A stretch of DNA of 64,000 nucleotides from positions 1,150,501-1,214,500 of the forward strand of contig NC_092562.1 in assembly GCF_037975245.1 (NCBI RefSeq). Reading direction: 5' to 3'. A program made the translations under genes and the position numbers. A model generated the notes under the pieces. The model worked only from the letters and a program-made list of their open reading frames with translations, made no database searches and had not been told where the DNA came from. Source of the DNA: Apostichopus japonicus (lineage: Eukaryota > Echinodermata > Holothuroidea > Aspidochirotida > Stichopodidae). Within the stretch, counting starts at the first letter, position 1. Every line of letters starts with the position of its first letter. This document shows positions 12,226 to 22,129 of the stretch, piece after piece.

Positions 12226-13339
12226 AACAAAGAAGGCCTTAAAACATTAGTATCATATTATTTTTTTTCAATGGTTATTGCTTACCATTAAACAGTCTTT
12301 AGTTTTATTCAAACTGACAGCATATTGCTGTCACTGACAAGTTAACTTTTCAGAGGAATGTTTCCAGACAGTTCTGTTTTCTAAGTAGGATTAAACCCAT
12401 ATTTATTATTATGTTTTTAACAGTTATTGTTTGCCATTATATGGTATTTAGTTTTTTAATTAAATTCAGGAAATGGAAAGTATGTTGCTGTTAATTACAA
12501 CTTAAGTTTTCAATGGAGATCTTCTGGACAGTTTTTTATTGAAAGTGGTTTAACCATGACTATTATAGACTGATGTTGACTTTTACTTGGCAAAGTCATC
12601 TTTCCACTTTTGCCTATTTTTTTTAAAGAACTAACATTTCTAGTAATCAGTATGTACAAATGCCATTAAACAGTATTCAGATTTTTATTCAAACTCCAGA
12701 ATAGACAGTATATTGTCATCACATATGTGTTCAATATAAATATGCATTACAAATACATGCTTTGTAGGTAAATATTGTTTTTTAAGATCTGATTTGTAGC
12801 CAATTTAAGAATGAATTCCTTTCAAAAGGTTACTGTCTGACTAGCTATTATTATTGTCTGCCTAGCATGCAGAATTGCAGACTACATAGTTTGGTAATGC
12901 TAACTCTTGAATAACTTTTATCTATTCAGCTGTAACTTTTATTTTGATATAATGATTAATAAAAAATTAACCTTTATATTGTTTTAACAGATAGAGTTCC
13001 TTTCTTAATTGCCAATCATTGTTTTAATGAACATATTTAGTTGGTATTTCATAATATATGTAAGTTTTTAATGTGTAATATGAAAGCGTTTACTTCAGAA
13101 GTTTGCTTTCTTGTTAGACTCCAAATTTATGTTTTCTTTTTCATTGCCCTCAACTTTGCATTATTGTGCAGTACTATACTTTTGCCATTCATGTTTGATC
13201 CATTAACTTGTCTTAACTTTGTTGGAATAAAATGATATTTTCAGATTTTTGTTAACAGTGATTTTTACTCCATCTGCTGGAAGTTCTCCCTCGCCTTAAC
13301 TTGCTTGTTAAGTGTTAGACCTACATCATGTGCAACTGT
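12226..13339. other. Transposon 3' interior, no gene
   Basis: AT-rich, with several diverged repeats of a phrase like 'ccattaaacagt...tttattcaaactnnagaa' near 12290, 12430 and 12665. A polyadenylation-type AATAAA occurs at about 13226. It is probably 3' untranslated and spacer DNA of the BEN gene. Confidence 0.45.
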
Positions 13340-14020
13340 AAAGAGTAATTTTAAACCTGTTGAAATTCATCGCCACCTGTTTTCACCAGATAACCTGTTG
13401 AAAACAATTGAACCTGTGGAAAATCCTACTGTTATAACCAGCTTAAAACCTTCCATACATGTTCTTACCTGTTGAAACGTTTTCAATACCAGTAAAGACA
13501 TGTTGAAAACAGAACCAGTTAAAACCTGTTATACCCCTGTTGAAAACAGTTGAAACCAGTTCATACAGTATGTTATTACCAGTTAATAGCTGTTGCGCCT
13601 GTTGAAAACAGTTGAAACCTGTTATTACCAGTTAATACCTGTTTATGCCAGTTAAAAGCTGTTGAAACTTGTTGAAAACAGTTGAAACCTGTTAATACCA
13701 GTTAAAAACGGTTATGCCTGTTGAAAACAGTTGAAACCTGTTATTACCAGTTAATACCTGTTAATACCAGCTAAAGCTCTTGTGCCTATTGAAAACAGTT
13801 GAAACCTGTAAATAACAGCTAATACCTGTTAATACCAGTTAAAAACTGTTATGCCTGTTGAAAACAGTTGAAACCTGTTAATACCAGTTAATACCTGTCA
13901 ACACCAGTTAACACCTGTTAATACCATTTAATACCTGTTATTACCTGTCACCAAATACCAGTTGCAACAGGTACCTGTTAAAACCAGTTCAACAGGTATT
14001 AACTGGAATTTTCACCTGGG
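13340..14020. repeat. Right subterminal repeat array of the BEN transposon
   Basis: Tandem words of the type CCTGTTGAAAACAGTTGAAA and CCTGTTAATACCAGTTAA, interspersed as in the left array but with a different dominant phase and mostly one orientation. They run up to the inverted terminus at 14020. The two arrays share the CCTGTT/ACCAGTT vocabulary. Confidence 0.88.
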
Positions 14021-14445
14021 GGGTAAGGGTGAACTAGGGCAGGTAAGCTTTGTAAGGGCAGGTAAGGGTAAACTAGGACAGGTTTAAGCTTTGTAAGGGC
14101 AGGTAACAGTAAACTAGGACAGGTTTAAGATTTGTAAGGGCAGATAAGGGCAAACTAGGGCAGGTATGCTTTGTAAGGGTAGGTAAGGGTAAACTAGGGC
14201 AGGTTTAAGCTTTGTAAGGGCAGGTAACGGTAAACTAGGACAGGTTTAAGCTTTGTAAGGGCAGGTAAAGTGTAAACTAGGGCAGGTAAGCTTTGTAAGG
14301 GCAGGTAAGGGTAAACTAGGGCAGGTAAGAGTAAACTAGGGCAGGTTTAAGCTTTGTAACGGCAGTTAAGGGTTACCTAGGGCAGTTAAGCTTTGTAAGG
14401 GCAGGTAAGGGTAAACTAGGGCAGGTAAGCTTTGTAACGGCAGTG
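14021..14445. repeat. Minisatellite split by the BEN transposon
   Basis: About ten units built on GTAAACTAGGGCAGGTTTAA followed by GCTTTGTAAGGGCAG, with shorter variants lacking TTTAA. One unit also lies left of the transposon at 8530-8563 and ends exactly at the CCCAG terminus, so the transposon inserted into this array. Confidence 0.9.
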
Positions 14446-14504
14446 AGTGAGGAGCTTTTAAAAGTGTTTACATTGTTTACTTTTTACTTAATCAGACACA
14501 GTTC

Positions 14505-14640
14505 TATATTCAGCCATATAAATTGGTGTAGGAGAGTTACATGTCCCACTGTGCACCTTTCTTCAGCCACCATGTTAGGTATATGGAAGATCTTCACATA
14601 TTGTAAATACATTGCATACGCTGTATTGTATTCTCCATGA
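14505..14640. repeat. Interspersed repeat, also present at 27540-27660
   Basis: The phrase AGCCATATAAATTGGTG, then CAGCCACCATG, then GATCTTCACATATTG and TACATTGCATA is shared with 27540-27660 at clear but imperfect identity. No terminal structure was identified. Confidence 0.5.
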
Positions 14641-14838
14641 ATGGCTACCAGTACAGTACAGTATGTATCATCTCCTTATAATCAAGGGAGCTTAATTATA
14701 TATGAAAACATTTGCTTCCTAAATCATCATGCATTTTAGAAATGCAGATCTAGGTTTAGTGCCCAGAGTGCTGTTTTTCCCCCATTGTTTTTAACTTATT
14801 GGCTGCACATTCTACTTACACAATTGTATGTAACTTAC

Positions 14839-14931
14839 CATTGGAACAAGTTGGTCCTGTAAGTCCTGGTGGACAGCTGCATACGTTATTCACACAGGTC
14901 CCTCCATACTGACATGGTGAAACTGGACAAC
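14839..14931 (-). CDS. EGF-like domain exon (partial gene)
   Basis: A 93-nt exon with acceptor TCATTTAG and donor GTAAGT on the minus strand, phase 1-1 (2+90+1 nt). The translation CPVSPCQYGGTCVNNVC then SCPPGLTGPTC is a textbook EGF-like repeat: C-x4-C-x5-C-x4-C-x-C-x8-C, with the G-x-x-G-x-x-C end. It is the most upstream of the three EGF exons of this minus-strand gene. Between it and the phosphatase stop at 47275 no further exon was found, so the 5' end may be missing, distant or made of exons I could not recognise. Confidence 0.8.
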
Positions 14932-16285
14932 CTAAATGAGAAGAAGGTGACAAATGATAACATCCAATAGGAGCACAAAAATCATGTTAAATTGTAAACC
15001 TTAAAGTAGTGTTAGAAATCTACAAAACATATATGTCAATAACCTTCTTTCGCACAGTACCATAGACGAATACCTAAACACCCAAGTTCAATTCAGCTCT
15101 AAGGGTACAGATATGCTCTCAATATCTCTGCCGTATTAATGTTTGATTTTGGGGGCTTCTACTTTAACAGGGACTTGTCAGATAATAAAAACAAACAGCA
15201 ATGTTTGAGTACCAAATATTTCAAACTAATATAAGTGAAATATACCATGGTATTGTTTCTATCGATAATACAAGATTGTGAATGCAAAGAAACAATAGAG
15301 TTCTCATACATTTCCCATGCTAGATTTGAAATAATTTAGGACTTTTTTACAAGCTCTCTTTATTTAGAAAGCTTGTAGACTTTGACTGCTGTCGACCTCA
15401 AATGAACATTCATCTCAGCAGAAGTTGCCATGCTCACTATATGAAGGTAGATATACTGTACATGTATAGCATGATCTCAACCAAGCTTATCATTTGGAGT
15501 TACAAGGTTTTCAGACTTTGACATCTGTTGACCTACAAACACACTGTACTTATGCATACAAAAAGAATGATAAACTGGGTTAAGTGGTTCTTTCCCATAC
15601 AGTATTGCATATGAGAAAATTTAATGTACAGTAGCATGTCCTGCAGACAAAATGACAACTTTGGCAGCTATTTTATTCACATGATAATGAAGCTTTTGCA
15701 TAATTACGAATTTGGACAATTACATATCAAGTTCATGGATCTACACCTTCCTTTTGGAGTTTTGTACTTTGACTTCTACAGGCAAGCTATGAGAAGAAAC
15801 AAGGTGGGACTTATTCTACAAATTTTCCTTTAATTTCATTGAAAAGAAGGCTGATTTTCTTTGTTGAAGTAGAGTAGAAACCTTACACAAAGCATATGGA
15901 ATCCGAGTGGGAAAATGCACAATTTAATAGGGGGAAGAGAGTTTCGTCACTGTTGAACAATAATGTTATTCTTCATTATAACACAGAGTCTGAGAAACAA
16001 AGGATGATTTACAGATTTTAGATTACAGATTACAGGAGCCCTAACAAAATACTTCTAGATTAGTACTGTAGGGGCCCCTACTAGAGGGCTAATAAAGGAC
16101 TACCTTCAAATTATACTCCAGAACACACATATCAGAAACAGGCATGCACAAGTGTGCACGACCTGATTGGTCAAATGAACAGTTATACTTAACAACTGCA
16201 TAAATTAAGATACAGATATTGTAATTGGATAGATCAGACATATATAAGTGCATTAAACCTGATCATGTATCCTCACTCCCAAACG
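14932..16285. other. No gene recognised; repeat relics
   Basis: 15360-15560 contains fragments such as TACAAGGTTTTCAGACTTTG and TGTTGACCTACAA that match the TGACCT repeat family seen at 945-1570 and 22130-24320. The rest shows no domain, splice pattern or RNA gene that I can support. Confidence 0.45.
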
Positions 16286-16710
16286 TACAGTAGCTTATAA
16301 CAGCATCAAGCAAAGACACCATACAGTAGCTTATAACAGCATCAAGCAAAGACACCATACAGTAGCTTATAACAGCATTATTAAGCAAAGACATCATACA
16401 GTACTTAGCTTATAACAGCATTAAGCAAAGACATCATACAGTAGCTTATAACAGCATCAAGCAAAGACACCATACAGTAGCTTATAACAGCATTAAGCAA
16501 AGACACCATACAGTAGCTTATAACAGCATTAAGCAAAGACATCATACAGTAGCTTATAACAGCATTAAGCAAAGACATCATACAGTAGCTTATAACAGCA
16601 TTAAGCAAAGACATCATACAGTAGCTTATACCAACATTAAGCAAAGACATCATACATTAGCATATAACAGCGCTTAGCAATGACATCATACAGTAGCTTA
16701 TAACCGCATA
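16286..16710. repeat. 36-bp satellite, about 12 copies
   Basis: The unit is CAGTAGCTTATAACAGCATT followed by AAGCAAAGACATCATA. Copies differ by single substitutions (CATCAAG/CATTAAG, CACCAT/CATCAT). One copy near 16377 has a 3-bp insertion and the last copies are more diverged. Because 36 is a multiple of three, a 12-residue repeat stays open on the minus strand; I do not regard it as coding. Confidence 0.93.
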
Positions 16711-16899
16711 ACACTATCAAAATAATGTATGCAAATGGATACCAGATGGAAAATATTAATGTCATTAACATAGGGTTCAAATAAAAAAACATCTAACATT
16801 CATACATTGTCAAACCGCTCACCCACAGTGTGATATATACAGTGTGAAGAACAAAGAACGTAGCATAAGAAATTTTCGCCATTCAGCTGATATTCACAA

Positions 16900-17640
16900 T
16901 ATCAGCTGCATTTACAGAACTCCCATAGTGAGTCTGACTCATGCATCGCTTTACCCCCAGGTCAAAATAGCCTCTGTCAATAAAACAGAGGTCATGATTG
17001 AACAAATTCCTTCTGATAGCAACGACCTGCCATCAGAATTGTTTAATGGAATAAATATAAGGAACATTTCCCTGACTGAACAACAGCAGGTGAAAACACT
17101 ATTACAACGGTTTATAGACGTGTTAAGTATTAAGGGGACAATGATATTGGTTTCTGTGACAGTGTGTCTCACCGAATTATCACAAACAATGATGTACCCG
17201 TTAAGTAAAACCTAAATGTCAAACTTGAAAAGTGCAACTTATTACTGAACAAGGTCACTAGCTTGGTCATGTGGTGGGTGCTAACAGGATTGCTCAAGAT
17301 CCTGAAAAGACTAGGGCAATACACAAATGGGTTACACCTAAGACGCAGAGGGAGTTGAGAGTTTTGTTAGGGGGCAAGGTACTATCGGAGGTTTGTTCCA
17401 GACTTCGCAAAGATTGCAAAACCCCTCCATGCCTTATTGGGCTATAAGAGATTCCCAAAGAATTCTGGTAAGTCTGTGACTAACCAATTGTTGGGGGCAT
17501 GGGAGGAGAAGCACGAAGTCTCCTTTCACTATCTAAAGCAAAGGCTAGTTTCAGCACCTATTCTTGGCACAAGGAACCGCTCCTAAGCAGTAAAGTATAT
17601 TTTCGTATTAAATTGTGTTGTTGTAAGATTGAAGCTACTT
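16900..17640 (+). pseudogene. Ty3/Gypsy retrotransposon pol relic with internal deletion
   Basis: From about 16960 to 17200 the plus strand reads in the style of the segment before a Ty3/Gypsy reverse transcriptase (LTEQQQVKTLLQRFIDV). From about 17217 onward, after several frame changes, it shows KLEKCNLLLNKV, then YYRRFVPDFAKIAKPLHALL, then a tail with HYLKQRLVSAPILG. This is the end of the reverse transcriptase thumb and the start of the RNase H region. The catalytic fingers and palm that should lie between are absent, so roughly the core of the RT domain has been deleted near 17205-17217. Stops and frameshifts follow. No LTRs were identified. It is a dead fragment. Confidence 0.75.
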
Positions 17641-18608
17641 GTTATTCGAACACAGAAACCAGGTTCTTGTTTGTACTATTGTGTCAAATCCGTTTGTTTG
17701 AAATAGCTGTAATACTAGGTACAATATTTCAGTGAAAGTTGGGAAACCATATCCACAGGTCTACGTGTGTTGACCCCAAGTAAGTTATTGGTAAGACCAG
17801 TACAGGTGATATTGTGTTATGATATTAGCATGCTTGAGTTTGTCAGTATAAGCCCTCTTGATGAACCTTCCAGAATCCTTATTAGTCAAAAAATTCTTGG
17901 TAATGACGTATCATGTTCACAATTACTACAGATTACAGTATGTGTACATTCCTTATAAGCAAACTTATTACAAAATTTGCTTCAAGAATCATATCCATAT
18001 AAGAGAGCACAACCTAGTGTGCTTTTCTGAGCACTTATCAAAATCAACTTATTGGCTGCACAATGCACTAACTTAACACCAAATTTGTGACTCAACACAA
18101 CTTGTTGGAATTGAGTGGAATGTATATCTCCAACAGCAATTCTTAACAGCTAGAGATGATTTAAGTGATTTACTTAAAACAATTCTTGAAAAATCTTTAA
18201 TCTTCCTAGGATCATTGATTCAGGTTGGCAGAAATTAACCCACAGAGAAGGGGCAACTGGATAGTTTTAAACAGCGTTATGTATGTACATACACTAAGCC
18301 TACATGTGCGTGGGCCTACATCCATATCAAAGACCAGTAGGCTATCGTACAAATAGAAGTAGAGTTCTACAATATCCGCAGAATATTCCGCAAATATCGA
18401 GTTCTGAGATTACTCTCAATCATATGAGAAATGCAGGACATTCATGCATCTGCAGAGAGGTAACGTCAGCTGGTAGACATGTCTCTGAATAGCCAGATAT
18501 ACTTTCTGGTCTAATGCCCACATCTGGTCACCCTTGGCCAACACAGTACTGTGTGTAGCCAGGCTAAATGGACAAACAAGTAAATGTCCTACTTTGTGTT
18601 GTAGACTC

Positions 18609-18725
18609 TAGTGTTGCACTGATAATCGTAAGCTATATTGGTATCAGCAGATATTTGCAATATCAGCAGCATATCTGTATCAGTAAAATTTACCCTCACT
18701 GCTGATAAGGGCAAACAATATTGAA
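18609..18725 (+). repeat. AGTGTTGCACTGATAATCG-type repeat, copy 1
   Basis: It begins TAGTGTTGCACTGATAATCG and continues through GATATTTGCAATATCAG. Copy 2 of the 3.7-kb repeat has it at about 28629-28742. A reverse-complement relative lies at 26926-27046 inside the hAT element, where the GCCGATAT/ATATCGGC palindromes are better preserved. It is probably the terminal segment of a hAT-type element. Confidence 0.6.
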
Positions 18726-20280
18726 CCTTTTTTTCACAACAAAGTCACTCCTTGTTACTTCTGGCAAATATTAATCTGTTCAAAAACCCCATTTATATAG
18801 CCTCAATATCAATTTGGATTAATAGCCAGTGTTCAATATGCCGTTCAGATTGCCAAGACATAAGACGCAAATTCTGAAAAATATTTACCAACAACAATCT
18901 GACCTTGCAAGCCACGTTACACATACATAGCAGCCTTTGTTGCACGTTAAAGAAAATTTCACCACTCAGGCCGCTGTTTCATACGAGTGAACGTGACAAG
19001 TTGCCCTAGCAAATATTGGCAAGAATCCAAGAAACTTTTTGTACAATCAAAATTTGTAAACATGGCATATTCAGACCTATGATCAATGCACCGAGGTCAA
19101 TTACAATGGAAGAAGTAACAAATGTGACCTTCAAACACATTTGATAATGAAGTATATATAACTATAGTAGCAGCCTATCAACCTATAACTTGAGCTATAG
19201 GGCTTCTGAGGATTTGCTGAGAATGAAAGATATATACGCCTGGAAATCCCTTACTAAATCATTTACAAAAATTGTATATCTTTTTAAAAGCTGCAAAGAG
19301 TATCATGGATGCACTTTGTTAAAACATCAATGCATAAAAAAATTGTATTTTGAGAATGCTTTGCTAATGATAGGATATAACTTTTATGGAAACTAAAAAT
19401 TTGAAGAAAATATTTTCCCTTTGGTTGTGGTAAACTCAAGGGGTAAATGAACTCTTAGCCAGGATATATATGCTAGTATGCATGTTTTCTACATGAAATC
19501 AGCTTTATACATTACAATGTCATCTTTTAACATTTTTGCTAAGAAATATGTGATTCCATTTGATGACAGTTTGTATTTCTATAATACTTGCAGCCTTGGT
19601 GTCGAACATGTAGTTGGTCATGCAACAGAAGTAACAGGAAGGGTATAACACAATTGTGTTTCTCAAAGAAGAAAAATGCTAGCACAATTTCATGCCATAT
19701 CAACTTGGTGTGAAATATGAATGATCATTTCATTTAAAGAGAGTTTAGGACTATTACATCATTGTTATAGAATACGCACATATTTATTTACTAATTTACT
19801 AATGGGATTCAAAAAATGATAATCATACAAGTGGTTACTGCTTATAATAACTGCGATAACTATAAACTATTACTACAGCCAATTATTATTTTGATACTTT
19901 ACACGGGTATTAATGCTTGATTTGGCGATATCTGCATAAGTACACTAGTAGACCTCAACTAGTTGAGACCTTTAAAGCTAGTCGTACTCTTAGCCTAGAT
20001 GCTATGAACTTGGATTACATGGGCCTTGCATTGGATGAAGTACTCTAATGTTATTGAATATGCATAAGATACACTTGTGCAAACCTTGCAGTCTTGCACT
20101 ACATTGAAGAATCTGCACCGGTTTGTTATTGAGCTGTGCATTTGCATATTGAGTATATACTGTAAGTTAGAGCATGCCGTCTGTTCACCGTCCTTGTCCG
20201 TCCTTGTCCGTCCTTGTTCACTATGTCTCTCCACCTGTCAACACTTAATCTTGGACATGTCGTCATATCTGTCCTGTAGC

Positions 20281-20505
20281 ATGGACACTGCGAAGTTTGG
20301 ACACCTAAGCCTTAAAACACCCTAAACTATAACTTCCTTTTATGTTAAGTTCTGTACTTGCTTGCACACAGGTCATTTTGGAGAGAAAATAACTGTAGTT
20401 CTTAGCGAAAGTAGTTTTTAGCAAAATTGGCTCTTACTGTAGGTTGTCATTGTGAAATCGTGTATTTCTTAGGGGTGTCCGAACTTCGCAGTATTCCGAA
20501 CTTCG
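20281..20505. repeat. Inverted repeat around TGTCCAAACTTCGCAGTG
   Basis: ACTGCGAAGTTTGGACACCT at about 20287 is answered by GTGTCCGAACTTCGCAGT at about 20477 in inverse orientation. The loop is near 170 bp. A further GTATTCCGAACTTCGCAAT follows directly. The same pair occurs in copy 2 (about 30247 and 30412). It is consistent with the termini of a small MITE nested in the ancestral 3.7-kb repeat. Confidence 0.55.
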
Positions 20506-21638
20506 CAATACTGACTATACAGTATGACTTTGTTACGCAATAAAATATAACAACATGTTAATACTCAACGCGGACTGTGTTCTACTTGATTGCTCAAAGA
20601 ACTCATTATTTATACAAAGAAACATGACAAGTACTGAACGAGCCTTTCAACACATGTTATCTGTACAACAATGTTTTATGGAAGGCCTATAGAGGCCTAA
20701 GCTTTGCCTAATGTTAAGGTTAGGCTACAAAAGGTAATGTACCACACAACCGGCCTACTGTAGCCATATGAGCAGAATGTAAGACTTATATTCTGCTCCA
20801 TGACTGTAGCCTACATAGCCTAACCAGTAACCTAGCGATAGGACTATGCCTAGGTATGTTCTTTATACCCGTACGTGTCTTGTGACTGGCTCACATCAAC
20901 AAACTTTGCACTCTTTCTCCTGTGTTAATCACGAACAACGTACCTTGGGTTTTGCTTGGTTGCAGCTTATTGCAAGCCAACAGTACCATGAAAAGGAAAC
21001 TTGGCGTTCCATCAAAGTTAGCTAACATAGTGCAACTCAACCTTCAAGCATCGATAATGTTGTAGGTGAATATTCTTGTGAAGTTTTGCACTGGCCAGCC
21101 AGCATACGTCGCGAATGCAGCGATAAGATTTGTGATTCAACAGAAAATGTCTGACAAAATAGTTACTCTTTCGCATTAAAGTCTTATTTCTACTCCGTTG
21201 CCAGCCACAGTTTGAGGAAGTTAATTCGTGTTCTACTGAAGAAGGAAGTGAGATCGACATGACCTTGTAAGTCACGCTTCACAACCTCCACAATATTGTT
21301 TAGCTACTGCAAATTTCACTAAAAAGGGGGAGAATGACGTCATTGGACGATCAGTTCTATGTTGTACTGTCGTATAGTGTGGTGTCAAAGTTGTGTCCTG
21401 TGACTCTAGTCACAAACTGCAAACAGCACGGCTGGATGCTCCCAAATGTGAGAGTGTGAAATGCCTAACTTACTATGCCCGCTTACTGCCTAATTACTTA
21501 ATCAGCTTCTTTTGAATCCATTTATCACAATCTAAGCTTCTTTTTTATTCTTTCGCACGAACAATTTTTTTTATTTTCTTAAAAAGAAACGGCCGAGTAA
21601 TGAGCTTACTTTTCATTTTCAACCAAATATAGTGTGAT

Positions 21639-22129
21639 ATCCTGTTTTCTCCTGGAGAGGTAATAACTCAGCTGACCCCAGACACCTCCATAAAGTGGAC
21701 CAACCACAAACAAATGAGCAATATGCAATAACAAAATCGTCACAATGAATATTTACAATTCATAGTGAGGGATTTGTCTTGTTCATGCATTTTCAAACTG
21801 CACATGCACAATTTGATACTGTGAGCAGCATAACAAAGCTTTGCCATTCTATAGTAGAGAAAGCAGCAGCCATTGCAATATCAACAAGAGCCTAAGGGCA
21901 CTGTGGTTCCTTGCGTAGGTATATATGACAATACACATAATATTATCATAGCAAGATTGGGCTCAAATAGTCCAAGTAATTGTGGTCCTATTGTGTACCC
22001 ATAAAGTAACCAACACTATAGCCAACACTTTTGTGATCACAAATTGTAATCGGATTGTTGATTGGAAGGCACTTTTGAGATCTGAATATGGCGTTGAAAA
22101 TGTAAGAAATATAAGGTCACCTACAAGCG
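21639..22129. other. No gene recognised
   Basis: This is spacer between the 3.7-kb repeat and the TGACCT array. The 104-codon open frame that begins at 21982 runs into the array and has no domain likeness. Confidence 0.45.

Larger units (their letters stand above)
8564..14020 (+). mobile_element. CCCAG-ended EnSpm/CACTA-like transposon carrying a BEN-domain gene (5,457 bp)
   Basis: The left end begins CCCAGGAGAAAATTCCTGTT. The right end, reversed, begins CCCAGGTGAAAATTCCAGTT, and the match continues through TAATACCTGTT, so the terminal inverted repeats are about 30 bp with two mismatches. GG flanks both sides (8562-8563, 14021-14022). The element sits inside a minisatellite whose unit is visible on both flanks. 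Long subterminal arrays of AACAGGTACCTGTT/AACTGGTTT words lie at both ends, the hallmark of CACTA elements. The only coding remnant is a BEN-domain gene (10828-12225); no transposase is seen. It is therefore non-autonomous as it stands. Placement in EnSpm/CACTA rests on end structure and on likeness to the element at 31394-41623. Confidence 0.75.
17908..21638. repeat. 3.7-kb repeat, copy 1 (uninterrupted)
   Basis: It starts at GTATCATGTTCACA and ends at AATATAGTGTGAT. The second copy starts at 27660 and is interrupted at 31393. The copies align along their whole length with scattered substitutions and indels, for example about 150 bp near 21165-21315 that is missing from copy 2. No open frame is conserved between them. 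Sub-features include a palindromic CCGATAT-type repeat (18609-18725), an inverted repeat (20281-20505) and a TGACGTCA octamer at 21336. It keeps the empty target site of the 10.2-kb transposon at about 21600-21608. Confidence 0.85.

Noticed and set aside
16405-16653. 82-codon repetitive open frame on the minus strand
   Set aside because: It follows from a 36-bp satellite whose period is a multiple of three; no other support.
20077-20325. 82-codon open frame inside copy 1 of the 3.7-kb repeat
   Set aside because: The matching region in copy 2 has indels that break it, so it is not conserved as coding.
17908-21638. Treating the 3.7-kb repeat as a DNA transposon with TATCA-type inverted ends
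   Set aside because: Only five or six terminal bases agree with gaps, and no target duplication is visible on either copy.
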